A stretch of DNA of 64,000 bases from Vitreimonas flagellata (GCF_004634425.1 NZ_SBJL01000001.1:1500046-1564045); one strand, 5' to 3'. Positions 43,247 through 52,181 are shown, counted from the first letter of the stretch. The notes: generated from the letters alone by a model not told the origin. Translations and numbers: made by a program.

Positions 43247-43870
43247 ATGAACCACGCCCAAATCTGGCGCGCGATTGATGCTGTGGCGGCCCGGCGGGGC
43301 ATGTCGCCTTCGGGCCTGGCGCGCGCCGCTGGCCTCGACCCCACCACGTTCAACAAATCCAAGCGCCAAGCCGCGGACGGCAAAGCGCGCTGGCCCTCCA
43401 CCGAAAGCGTCGCGCGCGCGCTCGCGGCGGCGGAGACCAGTTGGGACGAGTTCGCCGCGTTGCTGGCCGGCAAACCAGGCAGCGCCGGCCGCGCCATCCC
43501 GATCGTCGGCATGGCGCGCGCGGGCGCCGACGGCTTCTTCGACGAGAACGGTTTTCCCGTCGGCGCCGACGAAACCGTGCGCTTTCCAGATTTAGGCGAA
43601 GACCGCGTCTATGCGCTCGAAATCGCGGGTGAAGCGATGGAGCCCATCTATCGCGCCGGCGACGTCGTCATCGTGCAGCCGGGTGCGGCCGTGCGGCGTG
43701 GCGATCGCGTTGTCGTGCGTACGCGCGCGGGCGAAGTGATGGCCAAAGTGCTCGGCCGCCGCAACGATCAGACCATCGAACTCACCTCCCTCAATCCCGC
43801 GCATAAGCCGCGCGAGATCGCCGTCGCCGAGATCGATTGGATCGCGCGCATCTTGTGGGCGAGCCAGTAA
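43247..43870 (+). CDS. S24/LexA-like HTH regulator with the nucleophile replaced
   Basis: A 207-aa protein with an N-terminal helix-turn-helix (MSPSGLARAAGLDPTTFNKS) and a C-terminal S24 (LexA/CI) domain. In the self-cleavage site the usual G(D/E)SMxP reads GEAMEP, Ala130 replacing the nucleophilic Ser. The general-base Lys is likely Lys167 in EVMAKVLGR. Autocleavage is therefore improbable, and control by ligand or dimerisation is more likely. The ATG at 43247 is preferred over the upstream ATG in the direct repeat region. It is next to the mobile unit, but composition looks chromosomal. Confidence 0.87.
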   Translation: MNHAQIWRAIDAVAARRGMSPSGLARAAGLDPTTFNKSKRQAADGKARWPSTESVARALAAAETSWDEFAALLAGKPGSAGRAIPIVGMARAGADGFFDENGFPVGADETVRFPDLGEDRVYALEIAGEAMEPIYRAGDVVIVQPGAAVRRGDRVVVRTRAGEVMAKVLGRRNDQTIELTSLNPAHKPREIAVAEIDWIARILWASQ

Positions 43871-43931
43871 TCGCGATTACTTTGGCGACAATTGCGGTAT
43901 TCGTGTAGATTTCGCGCGGGGAGAACCATCC

Positions 43932-44474
43932 GTGCGCATTCGTACAACTCTCATCGCCAGTCTTGTTCTTGCGCTCGCCGCATGCGGCGACGCTGGCACA
44001 GCAACGAATGCTGACGCGCAACCCGCGCAATCTGCAGCCGCCAACGGCGCGATCAGTGATGCCGACAAAGCCGCGATCTTCGCCCTCCTCGGCATGAGCC
44101 CCAACCCACGCGGCGAAGTGATGAACGAGTGCGGCGAAAATTCCACGCCGCAATTCTTGAGCGCCGATCTCGGCGGCGGGGCCGGCACGGGCATTCTCTT
44201 CGCTATGGGCGGCGGCCCCACCACTGCATCGTGCTACGGCGATGGCTCGCTCTTGCACCTGTTCGTGCGTGACGGCGCTCGCTTCCGCGAAGTCTATTCC
44301 GATCGCGGCGGCGTGCTCGTCATCATGGCGACCAGCACCAATGGCGTGCACGATCTCGCCGACGGCGGCCCCGGCTTCTCCTTCCCACTCTGGCAATGGA
44401 ACGGCACGAATTACGCCTATGCCAACCGCAGCGTCAGCGACGGCGAATTAAGCGGCGCGACGTTCTTGCCTTAA
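43932..44474 (+). CDS. Predicted lipoprotein of unknown function
   Basis: A 180-aa protein from a GTG start with GGGGAGAA upstream. The lipobox LALAAC lies at residues 14-19. A short Ala-rich linker precedes a domain with ALLGMSPNPRGEVMNECGE and a later DGGPGFSFPLWQWNG segment. No family recognised. It converges with the SixA gene, overlapping it by four bases. Confidence 0.78.
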   Translation: MRIRTTLIASLVLALAACGDAGTATNADAQPAQSAAANGAISDADKAAIFALLGMSPNPRGEVMNECGENSTPQFLSADLGGGAGTGILFAMGGGPTTASCYGDGSLLHLFVRDGARFREVYSDRGGVLVIMATSTNGVHDLADGGPGFSFPLWQWNGTNYAYANRSVSDGELSGATFLP

Positions 44475-44980
44475 TCATCGTCCCGATCGCGCGGCGGTTT
44501 CCACGCGGCGATCAGCGTCGGCCCTGCGGCGCGCAGCAAATCGCCTTTGATCTGAAACGCGGCGAACGCTGAGGTCGGAAAATGCCCACTGAACTCGCGC
44601 GCGAGTTTTGAGCCGTCGTGCGCTTGATGCACGAGCTTCGACACAAGCTCGCCAATACCGGGATTGTGCCCGACGATCACGACGCTCTCCGCGTCGCTGG
44701 CGCTGAACGCATCCCAAATGCCTTCGAGATGCGCGTGATAGAGCGCATCCTCAAAGCGGGTCTTCAGCGCGAAATTCTGCAAGCCGTGCTCGGCCGTTTC
44801 GCGCGTGCGCTTGGCGGTTGAGACGAGCGCAAGTTCCGGCTTCAGCCCTGCATCCTCCATCGCCGCCCCTGCAGCGGCGGCTTCGCGACGGCCTCTGCCC
44901 GTCAGCCCACGCGTCTCGTCGCTGTCAGCTTCGTGGGCGCGGACGGCCTTGGCGTGCCGCATCAGGATCAGAGTTCGCAT
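44471..44980 (-). CDS. sixA: Histidine phosphatase family protein, SixA type
   Basis: A 169-aa branch-2-like phosphohistidine phosphatase. The catalytic RHG-type motif is LILMRHAKAVRA, with the second histidine in VVIVGHNPGIGEL. The small size fits SixA, which removes phosphate from phosphohistidines in signalling proteins in E. coli. The start at 44980 is set by the motif at residue 8; the frame extends 53 codons further without support. The partner here is unknown. Confidence 0.9.
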   Translation of the reverse strand: MRTLILMRHAKAVRAHEADSDETRGLTGRGRREAAAAGAAMEDAGLKPELALVSTAKRTRETAEHGLQNFALKTRFEDALYHAHLEGIWDAFSASDAESVVIVGHNPGIGELVSKLVHQAHDGSKLAREFSGHFPTSAFAAFQIKGDLLRAAGPTLIAAWKPPRDRDDD

Positions 44981-45068
44981 GGGGGGACTTTGCCGTGGTT
45001 CGAAAAAAGCGCAACGCCCCGCATCCGATCGCCCCGCCCGCGGCTGCTCAGGGCCAAAGGAGAGCGTC

Positions 45069-45311
45069 ATGAAAGCACGTTGGGTCATTCTTGCCGTCGC
45101 GGGCGCCATTGTCGTCGCCGCGTGGACGACCTTGGGCATCGCCTATTTCAACCGCCCGGATATGCCTGCCTGGGTCGCCATCGTCACGGCGGCGGCGCTC
45201 AGCCTGGAAGGCTTCCTCTGGGTTGCGGCCGGCGTGTTCGGCTGGGGTTTCCTCGCCAAACGACGCGCCACGCTCGCCCGCTGGTTCGGCCGCAGATCGC
45301 AGCCGGAATAA
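45069..45311 (+). CDS. Small membrane protein
   Basis: An 80-aa protein with two predicted membrane helices (about residues 5-27 and 37-62) and a basic tail (KRRATLARWFGRR). GGAGAGCGTC precedes the ATG. No family recognised. It lies between sixA (divergent) and lysS (same strand), with a terminator-type hairpin after it. Confidence 0.72.
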   Translation: MKARWVILAVAGAIVVAAWTTLGIAYFNRPDMPAWVAIVTAAALSLEGFLWVAAGVFGWGFLAKRRATLARWFGRRSQPE

Positions 45312-45336
45312 GCCTCGGATTTGGCATCGCGCGCTT

Positions 45337-45364
45337 GGGCGGTTTAAGCAGAACGCCCCTTTTT
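45337..45364 (+). terminator. Hairpin and T-run just before lysS
   Basis: GGGCGGTT paired with AACGCCC (one bulged G) followed by CTTTTT. It has the form of an intrinsic terminator but ends only ten bases before the lysS start codon. Either lysS has a start site immediately after it or the hairpin acts as an attenuator in the lysS leader. Confidence 0.7.
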
Positions 45365-45374
45365 GGATTCGCCG

Positions 45375-46964
45375 ATGTCAGATCTTCTCACGCTTGCCGC
45401 CGCCGCCAAGGCTTGGCCGTTCGAACAGGCCCGCCTGATCCTGGAACGGCTGCAGAAATCACCGAAAGAGACGGTGATCTTCGAGACCGGCTATGGTCCG
45501 TCAGGTCTGCCGCACATCGGCACGTTCGGCGAAGTCGTGCGCACCTCGATGGTGCGCCACGCCTTTCGCGTGCTCACCGGCGACAAGATCAAGACGAAGA
45601 TTATCTGCGTGTCCGACGACATGGACGGCATGCGCAAGATTCCGGACAACATCCCGAACCCGGAAGCGCTCGTCCCCTATCTGCAGCGCCCACTCACGGA
45701 CGTGCCCGATCCATTCGGCACGCACGAAAGCTTCGCGCACCACAACAACGCACGCCTGCGCGCGTTCTTGGATAGCTTCGGCTTCGAGTACGAATTCAAG
45801 TCTGCGACTGACCTCTACAAGTCCGGCGCGTTCGACGCCGCATTACTCAACGCGTTGAAGGCCTATGACGAGATCATGGCCATCATGCTGCCGACGCTCG
45901 GCGAAGATCGCCGCAAGACCTACAGCCCCTTCCTTCCGATCTCGCCCAAGAGCGGCCGCGTGCTCTACGTGCCGATGAAGAAGATCGACGCCGCCAACGG
46001 CACGATCACGTTCGACGACGAGGACGGCGAAGAGATCACGCAAACCGTCACAGGCGGCCGCGCCAAGATGCAATGGAAGCCGGATTTCGGCATGCGTTGG
46101 GCCGCCCTCGGCGTCGATTTCGAAATGTTCGGCAAGGACCACCAGCCGAACCAAGGCGTCTATGCGCGCATCTGCAAAGCGCTCGGCGCCGAGCCGCCGG
46201 TCAATTACGTCTATGAACTCTTCCTCGACCAAAACGGCGAGAAGATTTCCAAGACCAAGGGCAACGGCATCAGCGTCGAGCAATGGCTGCGCTATGCCGC
46301 GCCAGAATCGCTCTCGCTCTACAATTTCCAAAAGCCGCGCACGGCCAAGAAGCTCTATTTCGATGTCATCCCGAAGGCGGTCGATGAATATCTGAGCTAT
46401 GTCGAAAGCTATCACAGCCAGAATATCGCCGAGCAGCTCGAGAACCCGGCTTGGCACATCCACGCCGGCCATCCGCCTAAGGATTTGACGCCGATCTCGT
46501 TCGCGCTGCTCACCAATCTCGTCTCCGCCTCGAACGCGGAGACCAAGGATTTGCTCTGGGCCTTCATCGGCAAATACGCGCCAGGTACGACGCCGCAAAC
46601 GCACCCGTTCCTCGATACGCTGACCGATTACGCAATCCGCTATTTCAACGATTTCGTGAAGCCGACGAAAGTGTTCCGCGCCGCCACCGACAAGGAGCGC
46701 GCGGCGTTCGAGGATTTGATCGCGCGCCTGGATGCGCTGCCAGCCGAGACGAATGACGGCGAAGTCATCCAGAACGAGGTATATGCCGTCGGCAAAGAGC
46801 ACGGCTTCGAGCCGCTGCGCGATTGGTTCAAGGCGCTCTACGAAGTGTTGTTCGGCGTCGAAAGCGGGCCGCGCTTCGGCCAATTCGCAGCCATCTTCGG
46901 CGTGCGCGAAACCAGCGCGCTCTTACGCAAGGGATTAGCCGGCGAATTGCTGAAAGCAGCTTAG
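45375..46964 (+). CDS. lysS: Lysine--tRNA ligase, class I
   Basis: A 529-aa class I lysyl-tRNA synthetase, the archaeal-type enzyme also used by alphaproteobacteria and spirochaetes in place of class II LysRS. The HIGH-type motif is [12 protein letters not shown] and the KMSKS-type motif is [20 protein letters not shown] and a C-terminal helical anticodon-binding domain are complete. The start MSDLLTLA is favoured over an in-frame ATG four codons upstream. Confidence 0.95.
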   Translation: MSDLLTLAAAAKAWPFEQARLILERLQKSPKETVIFETGYGPSGLPHIGTFGEVVRTSMVRHAFRVLTGDKIKTKIICVSDDMDGMRKIPDNIPNPEALVPYLQRPLTDVPDPFGTHESFAHHNNARLRAFLDSFGFEYEFKSATDLYKSGAFDAALLNALKAYDEIMAIMLPTLGEDRRKTYSPFLPISPKSGRVLYVPMKKIDAANGTITFDDEDGEEITQTVTGGRAKMQWKPDFGMRWAALGVDFEMFGKDHQPNQGVYARICKALGAEPPVNYVYELFLDQNGEKISKTKGNGISVEQWLRYAAPESLSLYNFQKPRTAKKLYFDVIPKAVDEYLSYVESYHSQNIAEQLENPAWHIHAGHPPKDLTPISFALLTNLVSASNAETKDLLWAFIGKYAPGTTPQTHPFLDTLTDYAIRYFNDFVKPTKVFRAATDKERAAFEDLIARLDALPAETNDGEVIQNEVYAVGKEHGFEPLRDWFKALYEVLFGVESGPRFGQFAAIFGVRETSALLRKGLAGELLKAA

Positions 46965-47923
46965 GCGTAGAGCTTCGCGACCTTCGCCGCCTCGCGCGCG
47001 ATCGCTTGGCGTAGCGCGGGCGGCGAGACCACTTCGACGTCCGCGCCTAAGCGCAGCATCTGCCGTGTCGCGCGATCAACGCTCTCGATCGGAATCTCAG
47101 CGCGCACCCAGCCTTCCGGCGCGCATTTGCGATGCGCGGCCTCCGCCGCTTCCGACGCCGCCATGCTGACATCGCGCAGCAAGCGCCGCCCCGCCGGCGA
47201 GAGCTTCACCACAGCGCGCTCTTCCAACAGCCGCGTCTCGAAATCCCGCGCCCAGTCGCGCCAATAGCGCCCGAGATCAAATCGCGCCGGGCGCTTCACG
47301 CGCGCCTTCAGCACTTCAAACTCTTGAATACTGGAGACGCGATATGTGCGCGGCTTGCCCTTCACCGCCGCGACCAAATACCAAACCCCGCCCTTCAGCA
47401 CGAGCCCGAGCGGATCAACGTCGCGCGTCACCACATCCTTCCAGCTCTCATAGCGCAGCCGCACGCGCGTATCGCTCCACACCGCCGACGCGAGCGCCGG
47501 CAGAATGTCGATCGCCTCGGCGCGACTGTACCAATTGAGCGGATCGAGATGAAAACGCTGCGCCACGCGCTGCGCGCTCGCGCCTGAATCCGGCGGCAAG
47601 CTCGCGAGCAGCTTCAATTGCGCTGCAGCCGCCTCCGCGCCAATGCCCAGATCGGCCGCCGCCCCGCCAACGCCGGCCAGCAACAGCGCATCGGCCTCCG
47701 CTGGCGTGAACCCCGTCAGACGCGTGCGATAGCCGTCCAATAACGCAAACCCGCCGGACCGCCCGCGCTCCGCATAGATCGGCACACCCGCGGCGCTCAG
47801 CTGATCCACGTCCCGATAGATCGTGCGCACCGAGACCTCGAACTCCTCCGCCAGCGCCTCGGCGCTCAGGCGTCCCCGCATCTGCAGGAGGATCAGGATC
47901 GAAAGTAACCGGCTCGCACGCAT
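46961..47923 (-). CDS. WYL-domain transcriptional regulator (YafY/PafC type)
   Basis: A 320-aa regulator with an N-terminal HTH of the DeoR type ([25 protein letters not shown], marked by [15 protein letters not shown]). A central WYL domain follows, in which the WYL motif reads [10 protein letters not shown], and a C-terminal WCX extension. WYL domains bind small molecules or single-stranded DNA in characterised members. It is divergent from the two paralogous genes at 47986 and 48549 and probably controls them. The start is the second ATG. Confidence 0.9.
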   Translation of the reverse strand: MRASRLLSILILLQMRGRLSAEALAEEFEVSVRTIYRDVDQLSAAGVPIYAERGRSGGFALLDGYRTRLTGFTPAEADALLLAGVGGAAADLGIGAEAAAAQLKLLASLPPDSGASAQRVAQRFHLDPLNWYSRAEAIDILPALASAVWSDTRVRLRYESWKDVVTRDVDPLGLVLKGGVWYLVAAVKGKPRTYRVSSIQEFEVLKARVKRPARFDLGRYWRDWARDFETRLLEERAVVKLSPAGRRLLRDVSMAASEAAEAAHRKCAPEGWVRAEIPIESVDRATRQMLRLGADVEVVSPPALRQAIAREAAKVAKLYA

Positions 47924-47985
47924 TCCTTTGCATAGCACATAAATCCTGACGTTCGATGTCAGGTATTGCGGTCTAAAGCAGGGGC

Positions 47986-48537
47986 ATGGATCAGCTCCGC
48001 CGCCTTCTCCTTTGCGCGCTCGCCACGAGCGCGCTCCCCCTCAACCCAGCTCAAGGACAGAACATGCACACCGGCAGCCCCAAAGATTTCGACTTTCTCG
48101 TCGGCAATTGGCGCGTCGCGCACGAACGCCTCAATGGCCGCCTTGTCGGCTCCGATGATTGGCAGCGCTTTGACGGCACATGCTCCATGCGCAAACTGAT
48201 GGGCGGCCACGGTAATGTCGATGACAATGTCCTCGAGCTTCCCAGCGGCACATATCAGGCCGTCGCCCTCCGCTCTTTCAATCCGCAAACACGCCAATGG
48301 GCGATCTGGTGGCTCGACGCCCGCGATCCGCACACGCTGGAGACCCCTGTGCTGGGCGGCTTCGAGAATGGTGTCGGCACCTTCATCGCCGAACAGACAC
48401 TGAACGATCGCCCCATCCTCGTGCGCTTCCAATGGACCGAAACCCACACGGGCGCGCCGCGCTGGGAGCAAGCCTTCTCGCCCGACAATGGCGCGAGCTG
48501 GGAAATCAATTGGCGCATGCAATTCACGCGCGCTTGA
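47986..48537 (+). CDS. DUF1579-like small exported protein, copy 1
   Basis: A 183-aa protein with a likely signal peptide (residues 1-25, ending NPAQGQN). FDFLVGNWRVAHERL followed by a beta-rich domain resembles the DUF1579/SRPBCC-like lipocalin fold. Its C-terminal half matches copy 2 (48549-49094), sharing the FLxGxWR, NGVGTF and DxGxxWExNW positions, so the two are paralogs. It diverges from the WYL regulator by 62 bp. Function unknown. Confidence 0.82.
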   Translation: MDQLRRLLLCALATSALPLNPAQGQNMHTGSPKDFDFLVGNWRVAHERLNGRLVGSDDWQRFDGTCSMRKLMGGHGNVDDNVLELPSGTYQAVALRSFNPQTRQWAIWWLDARDPHTLETPVLGGFENGVGTFIAEQTLNDRPILVRFQWTETHTGAPRWEQAFSPDNGASWEINWRMQFTRA

Positions 48538-48548
48538 GGGAGGAGAAC

Positions 48549-49094
48549 ATGAACGAAGATCGCCGCCAATTGCTCAATGTCGCCGCTGCCTTGCTCACAA
48601 ACACCAATGCGAACGCCGCTACGCCAGCGCCCGCGCCACAACGCGGCCAGCCCGGTGAGTTCAACTTCCTCACCGGCGAATGGCGCATCCACCATCGTCG
48701 CCTGCGCGCGCCGAACGATTGGGATGTGTTCGAAGGCGAAGCGACCTGCTGGCACATTCTCGGCGGCGTCGGCAGCGTAGAAGAACTTCGGATCCCCTCG
48801 CGCAATTTCGCCGGCATGGGTCTGCGCCTGCTCGATGTTGAAAGCGGCGCGTGGTCCGATTTCTGGGTCAACGCGCGCAGCGGCGTGCTCACCACACCCG
48901 GTCAAACTGGCAGCTTCACAAATGGCGTCGGCACATTCGGCGCCGATGACATGGACGATGATCAACCCATCAAAGTGCGCGGCGTATGGGACAATATCAG
49001 CCCCACCACCTGCCGCTGGCGCCAGGCCGTCTCGCGCGATGGCGGCCAAACCTGGGAAGAAAACTGGATCATGGATTGGACGCGCGTCGGATAA
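48549..49094 (+). CDS. DUF1579-like small protein, copy 2
   Basis: A 181-aa paralog of the preceding gene, starting eleven bases after its stop, with GGGAGGAGAAC as ribosome-binding site. FNFLTGEWRIHHRRL, FTNGVGTFGADD and GGQTWEENWIMDWTR correspond to copy 1. The N-terminus (MNEDRRQLLNVAAALL) is less clearly a signal peptide. The tandem arrangement suggests local duplication. Confidence 0.82.
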   Translation: MNEDRRQLLNVAAALLTNTNANAATPAPAPQRGQPGEFNFLTGEWRIHHRRLRAPNDWDVFEGEATCWHILGGVGSVEELRIPSRNFAGMGLRLLDVESGAWSDFWVNARSGVLTTPGQTGSFTNGVGTFGADDMDDDQPIKVRGVWDNISPTTCRWRQAVSRDGGQTWEENWIMDWTRVG

Positions 49095-49110
49095 GCATCA
49101 GCGCACACGC

Positions 49111-49243
49111 TTGACTTTGCGCGCGCAAACCCGATCTGATGGCGTATGCGTACGAGCGCGCCCCTTCTGTCGATCTTCGTCCGTGCGGACCGCACGGCCG
49201 GCTTCGCTTGACCCCTAACTCGCCGCCACGCGCGCGTTAGGGG
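49111..49243 (+). promoter_or_regulatory. Candidate leader-peptide/hairpin region upstream of rnk
   Basis: TTGACT (49111-49116) and TCTGAT (49135-49140, 18-base spacer) form a plausible promoter that would start transcription at or beside the ATG at 49146. That ATG opens a 21-codon frame (MRTSAPLLSIFVRADRTAGF plus Ala, stop 49209-49211). Directly after the stop, CCCCTAAC (49212-49219) pairs with GTTAGGGG (49236-49243). A leaderless short ORF ending at a hairpin is the layout of known attenuators such as peTrpL in Rhizobiales. Alternatively the hairpin only terminates upstream transcription. Confidence 0.5.
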
Positions 49244-49310
49244 CTCTTCACATCATCTCAAATCTTTACCGCAACGCGCTTCAGCGCGTGCGAACGCATG
49301 AGACAAACCC

Positions 49311-49700
49311 ATGAACACCAAACAACGCCCCGCGATCTTCGTCACGCCCGACGATCACGAAGAGCTCATCGATCTCGCTTTGAAGGGCCTCGGCCGTTCG
49401 CCAGGCGCCGCTTTACTGCTGCAAGAAATGCAGCGCGCCAAGGTGCTCGACGATCTGCCGCCCCACGTGCTCGCCATAAACGATCGCGTTACGTTCGAAT
49501 ATGACGGCCGCGATTATCGCGACTTCCAACTCGTCTACCCAAACTGCGCGAACTTCGCCGACGGCCGCATCTCGGTGCTAACGCCTGTCGGCGCCGCCCT
49601 CATTGGCCTGGCCGAAGGCGACACAATCTGGTGGCCCGACGACGTGGGCGACACGCACCGTCTGACGATCACGAAAGTCACGTCGCAGCGCGCAGCGTGA
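49311..49700 (+). CDS. rnk: Nucleoside diphosphate kinase regulator Rnk/GreA-like
   Basis: A 129-aa protein of the Rnk family, which shares the GreA/GreB C-terminal domain and binds RNA polymerase. An N-terminal IFVTPDDHEELIDLAL is followed by the GreA-like VYPNCANFADGRISVLTPVGAALIGLAEGD (key block RISVLTPVGAALIGL). The acidic coiled-coil tips of GreA are lacking, so it probably does not stimulate RNA cleavage. A hairpin follows the stop (49712-49732). Confidence 0.88.
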   Translation: MNTKQRPAIFVTPDDHEELIDLALKGLGRSPGAALLLQEMQRAKVLDDLPPHVLAINDRVTFEYDGRDYRDFQLVYPNCANFADGRISVLTPVGAALIGLAEGDTIWWPDDVGDTHRLTITKVTSQRAA

Positions 49701-49711
49701 GCGGAATGGGG

Positions 49712-49732
49712 GGATAGAGTAGCGCTCTATCC
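49712..49732 (+). terminator. Perfect hairpin after rnk
   Basis: GGATAGAG (49712-49719), a five-base loop, then CTCTATCC (49725-49732), starting 12 bases beyond the rnk stop. Very likely a transcription terminator, although no T-run follows. Confidence 0.7.
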
Positions 49733-49739
49733 GCAACTC

Positions 49740-49834
49740 GGACCGCCGGCTTCCAGCCGGCTTCTTTGTTTGATGGTGCAAAGCCGTTGAAGGTCTTGGC
49801 CTTTCAACCAAGGCCGGCTGGAAGCCAGCGGTCC
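49740..49834. repeat. REP-like palindrome, cluster 1
   Basis: A nested inverted repeat: GGACCGCCGGCTTCCAGCCGG (49740-49760) pairs with 49814-49834 with one mismatch, and an inner pair (around GTTGAAGG and CCTTTCAAC) lies between them. The GCCGGCTTCCAGCCGGC core is itself palindromic and recurs in cluster 2. It resembles repetitive extragenic palindromes. Confidence 0.75.
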
Positions 49835-49884
49835 GAAGGAAGAATCTATCCGACCGACTAGCGCACAGCCGCACACTGCCGCGC

Positions 49885-50415
49885 ATGAAACATACCGCGC
49901 CCACCATCACAGAGCACAGAAAGACCAGGCTCATCGCCTGGGCTCGCTTGCTTCTGTTCTGGGTGGGCGCGCTCATGTTTCGCGACGGCCTCGGCCGCAT
50001 CAGCGAACGCCACCTGCTCGCACGCGGCTTCTACGCCAATCTCGACGCCGTCGCCCGCACCATCAACAACATCATCATCCTTCACGCGGCCGCCAAGCTT
50101 GGCATGGGCACAGGGCATCCGCCGAAGCTGCGCAATTACGCCAGCACAGGCTTCTGCCGCCGCACACGCGTACGCTCCATCACCCGCGCCGGTCGCGGCG
50201 CATGGCTACGCAAGCGCTTGCAGCATCGCGATCTACTCACGCGCTTCCTGCTCATTGTGAACGCCCTCAAAAATGTCGACGCCCTCGTCGACCGCGCCGC
50301 GCGTCGCTTTGCACGCGGTCTGACGCGCCTCTTCGGCATTCGCCTCATGCGCCCGCCGCGCGATTCCGCGCGCACGCTTGCGCTGCCCGAAGTGATTTGC
50401 GCGGATTCCTCCTAA
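49885..50415 (+). CDS. Hypothetical basic protein with one membrane segment
   Basis: A 176-aa, Arg-rich protein. A hydrophobic segment lies at about residues 18-34 (AWARLLLFWVGALMF) and a central part NNIIILHAAAKLGMG could be a second, weaker one. No family recognised. It is flanked by the two REP-like clusters, which argues for a separate transcription unit. Coding is plausible because the frame is long and opens with a normal ATG, but it may be misread. Confidence 0.55.
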   Translation: MKHTAPTITEHRKTRLIAWARLLLFWVGALMFRDGLGRISERHLLARGFYANLDAVARTINNIIILHAAAKLGMGTGHPPKLRNYASTGFCRRTRVRSITRAGRGAWLRKRLQHRDLLTRFLLIVNALKNVDALVDRAARRFARGLTRLFGIRLMRPPRDSARTLALPEVICADSS

Positions 50416-50417
50416 CC

Positions 50418-50592
50418 GGGCCGCCGGCTTCCAGCCGGCATGCCTGCACCAAACTCAACCGTGTGAAGCCGCGCTTCACGCGGCCAAAGTGCTGCGCCTT
50501 TCTTGGACCGCCGGCGTCCTCGCCGGCGCGGTGATTGCCGGGCATCGTGACGATTGAAACACCATCGCCGGCGAGGACGCCGACGATCCAAG
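50418..50592. repeat. REP-like palindromes, cluster 2
   Basis: Contains a GCCGGCTTCCAGCCGGC core (50421-50440), then a GTGAAGCCGCGCTTCACG palindrome (50463-50480), then a 27-bp inverted repeat with 25 matches: arms at 50502-50528 and 50566-50592, separated by 37 bases. The last arm ends three bases before the decarboxylase stop. The elements likely act as extragenic palindromes or bidirectional terminators between the convergent genes. Confidence 0.75.
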
Positions 50593-50595
50593 ATA

Positions 50596-52005
50596 TCATC
50601 CAGCGTCCCGCTCAGCGCGCCACGCACTCAAGATCGCGTCCGCGCTCACGGCCACATCCGCCTCCGTCGTGTTCATACTGCACACCGAAATCCGAATGAT
50701 CTGGCGCCCGCGCCAAACCGCGCCGCCGACGAAGATCACGCCCTCGTTCTGAATCCGCGCGATCGTCCGCGCTGTCAGCTCATCGGCCTTCGCCACGTCC
50801 ATATCGGGCCCGAGACACACCGCGACCTGATTCAGCACCACCTCATTCAACACCGAGACATCCGGCGCTGCATTCAAGCGCTCAGCAATGCCCCGCGCCA
50901 CCGCGCAATGGCGGCTCACCATTTCGGCGATGCCTTCGCGGCCCATCGCTTTGATCGTCGCCCAGGTCGCGAACCCACGCGCTCGTCGCGACAGCTCCGG
51001 CGTGAAATCGGCGGGATGACGATCTTCGCCCGCCGGCAGATAGCTCGCCGCGATCAGCATTGCGCGACGATGCGCCTCGGCGTTGCGCACGATGGCGTAC
51101 GCGCTGTCGTACGGCGTCTGCAGCCATTTGTGGCCATCGACGCCCCACGAATCTGCAAGCTCCAACCCGCGCCCGAGATGCGCACGATCGGGACACGCCC
51201 GCGCCCACAATCCAAATGCGCCATCGACATGCAACCACGCACCCTTCGCCCGCGCCGTTGTCGCGATCTCCGGGAACGCATCGAACGATCCCGAATTGAT
51301 GTGCCCCGCCTGCGCGATGGCGATGATCGGCCCGTCGAGCTTTTCGATCGCGCGCTTGAAGGCGTCCGGCTTCATCCGCCCCTGCTCGTCCGACGCCACG
51401 CTCACGATGCGTTTGGCGCCGAGCCCCAGATAGCGAAGTCCCGAGAACACGGTGGAATGCGCTTCTTCGCCCAGCACAACATGGATCGGCGGCGCGCCGA
51501 ACAAGCCGTCGCTCTCGACGTCCCATCCTACGCGCCGCAACACCTCGCCGCGCGCCGCCGCCAAGCAGGTGAAATTCGCCAAAGTCGCGCCGCTCACGAA
51601 TCCGATCGAAGACCCGCGCGGCAGGTCGAGCAAATCGAGCAACCAGCGCGTCACAACTTCTTCGCACGCCGAGGCCGCTGGCGTCGCATGCGCGTTGCCG
51701 ACGTTCTGCCCCCAGGCGCTGATCAACCAGTCCGCGGCGACGCCCGTCTCGTGGCTCGCGCCCATCACCCAACCATAGAAACGCGGGCCGATGATGTTTG
51801 TCAGCCCCGGCTCTGCCAGCATCGCAAGTTCCGCAATCACCGCGCGCGCCTCGTCGCCACGCTCCGGCGTCGGCTGATCGAACGCCGCGCGCATCTCGCG
51901 ATAGCCACGCGCAGGTTGGTGTTGCCGCGTCGGCGCACCATCGCGGTACGCCGCCGCACGCGCACTGACGTCCGCAAACAACGCGCGCAATTCGTCTTGG
52001 CCCAC
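50596..52005 (-). CDS. PLP-dependent decarboxylase (aromatic-L-amino-acid decarboxylase type)
   Basis: A 469-aa group II PLP decarboxylase. GFVSGATLANFTCLAAAR, HVDGAFGLWA (Asp that pairs with the pyridine ring) and SWGVDGHKWLQTPYD (Schiff-base Lys) mark the family. The GTG start at 52005 is preferred because GGGAGG lies six bases upstream; the frame stays open for 39 more codons. The substrate is uncertain (aromatic amino acids, glutamate or others). It stands alone and converges with the REP-like cluster. Confidence 0.88.
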   Translation of the reverse strand: MGQDELRALFADVSARAAAYRDGAPTRQHQPARGYREMRAAFDQPTPERGDEARAVIAELAMLAEPGLTNIIGPRFYGWVMGASHETGVAADWLISAWGQNVGNAHATPAASACEEVVTRWLLDLLDLPRGSSIGFVSGATLANFTCLAAARGEVLRRVGWDVESDGLFGAPPIHVVLGEEAHSTVFSGLRYLGLGAKRIVSVASDEQGRMKPDAFKRAIEKLDGPIIAIAQAGHINSGSFDAFPEIATTARAKGAWLHVDGAFGLWARACPDRAHLGRGLELADSWGVDGHKWLQTPYDSAYAIVRNAEAHRRAMLIAASYLPAGEDRHPADFTPELSRRARGFATWATIKAMGREGIAEMVSRHCAVARGIAERLNAAPDVSVLNEVVLNQVAVCLGPDMDVAKADELTARTIARIQNEGVIFVGGAVWRGRQIIRISVCSMNTTEADVAVSADAILSAWRAERDAG

Positions 52006-52181
52006 GCCAGCCTCCCATGTTTTGCGCGTTCTACGCCGCCGCGTCGACAAAAACCATGACCTGCGTCGCATCGCCGTTTGACTTGATCGCTTCGATCGGG
52101 TCGATTGACGTACCACACGCAATTCGCCGATCGGCGACCGCCGCGCACGCGACGGCCGAGAAGCCCCATTTGAAAGATCCG

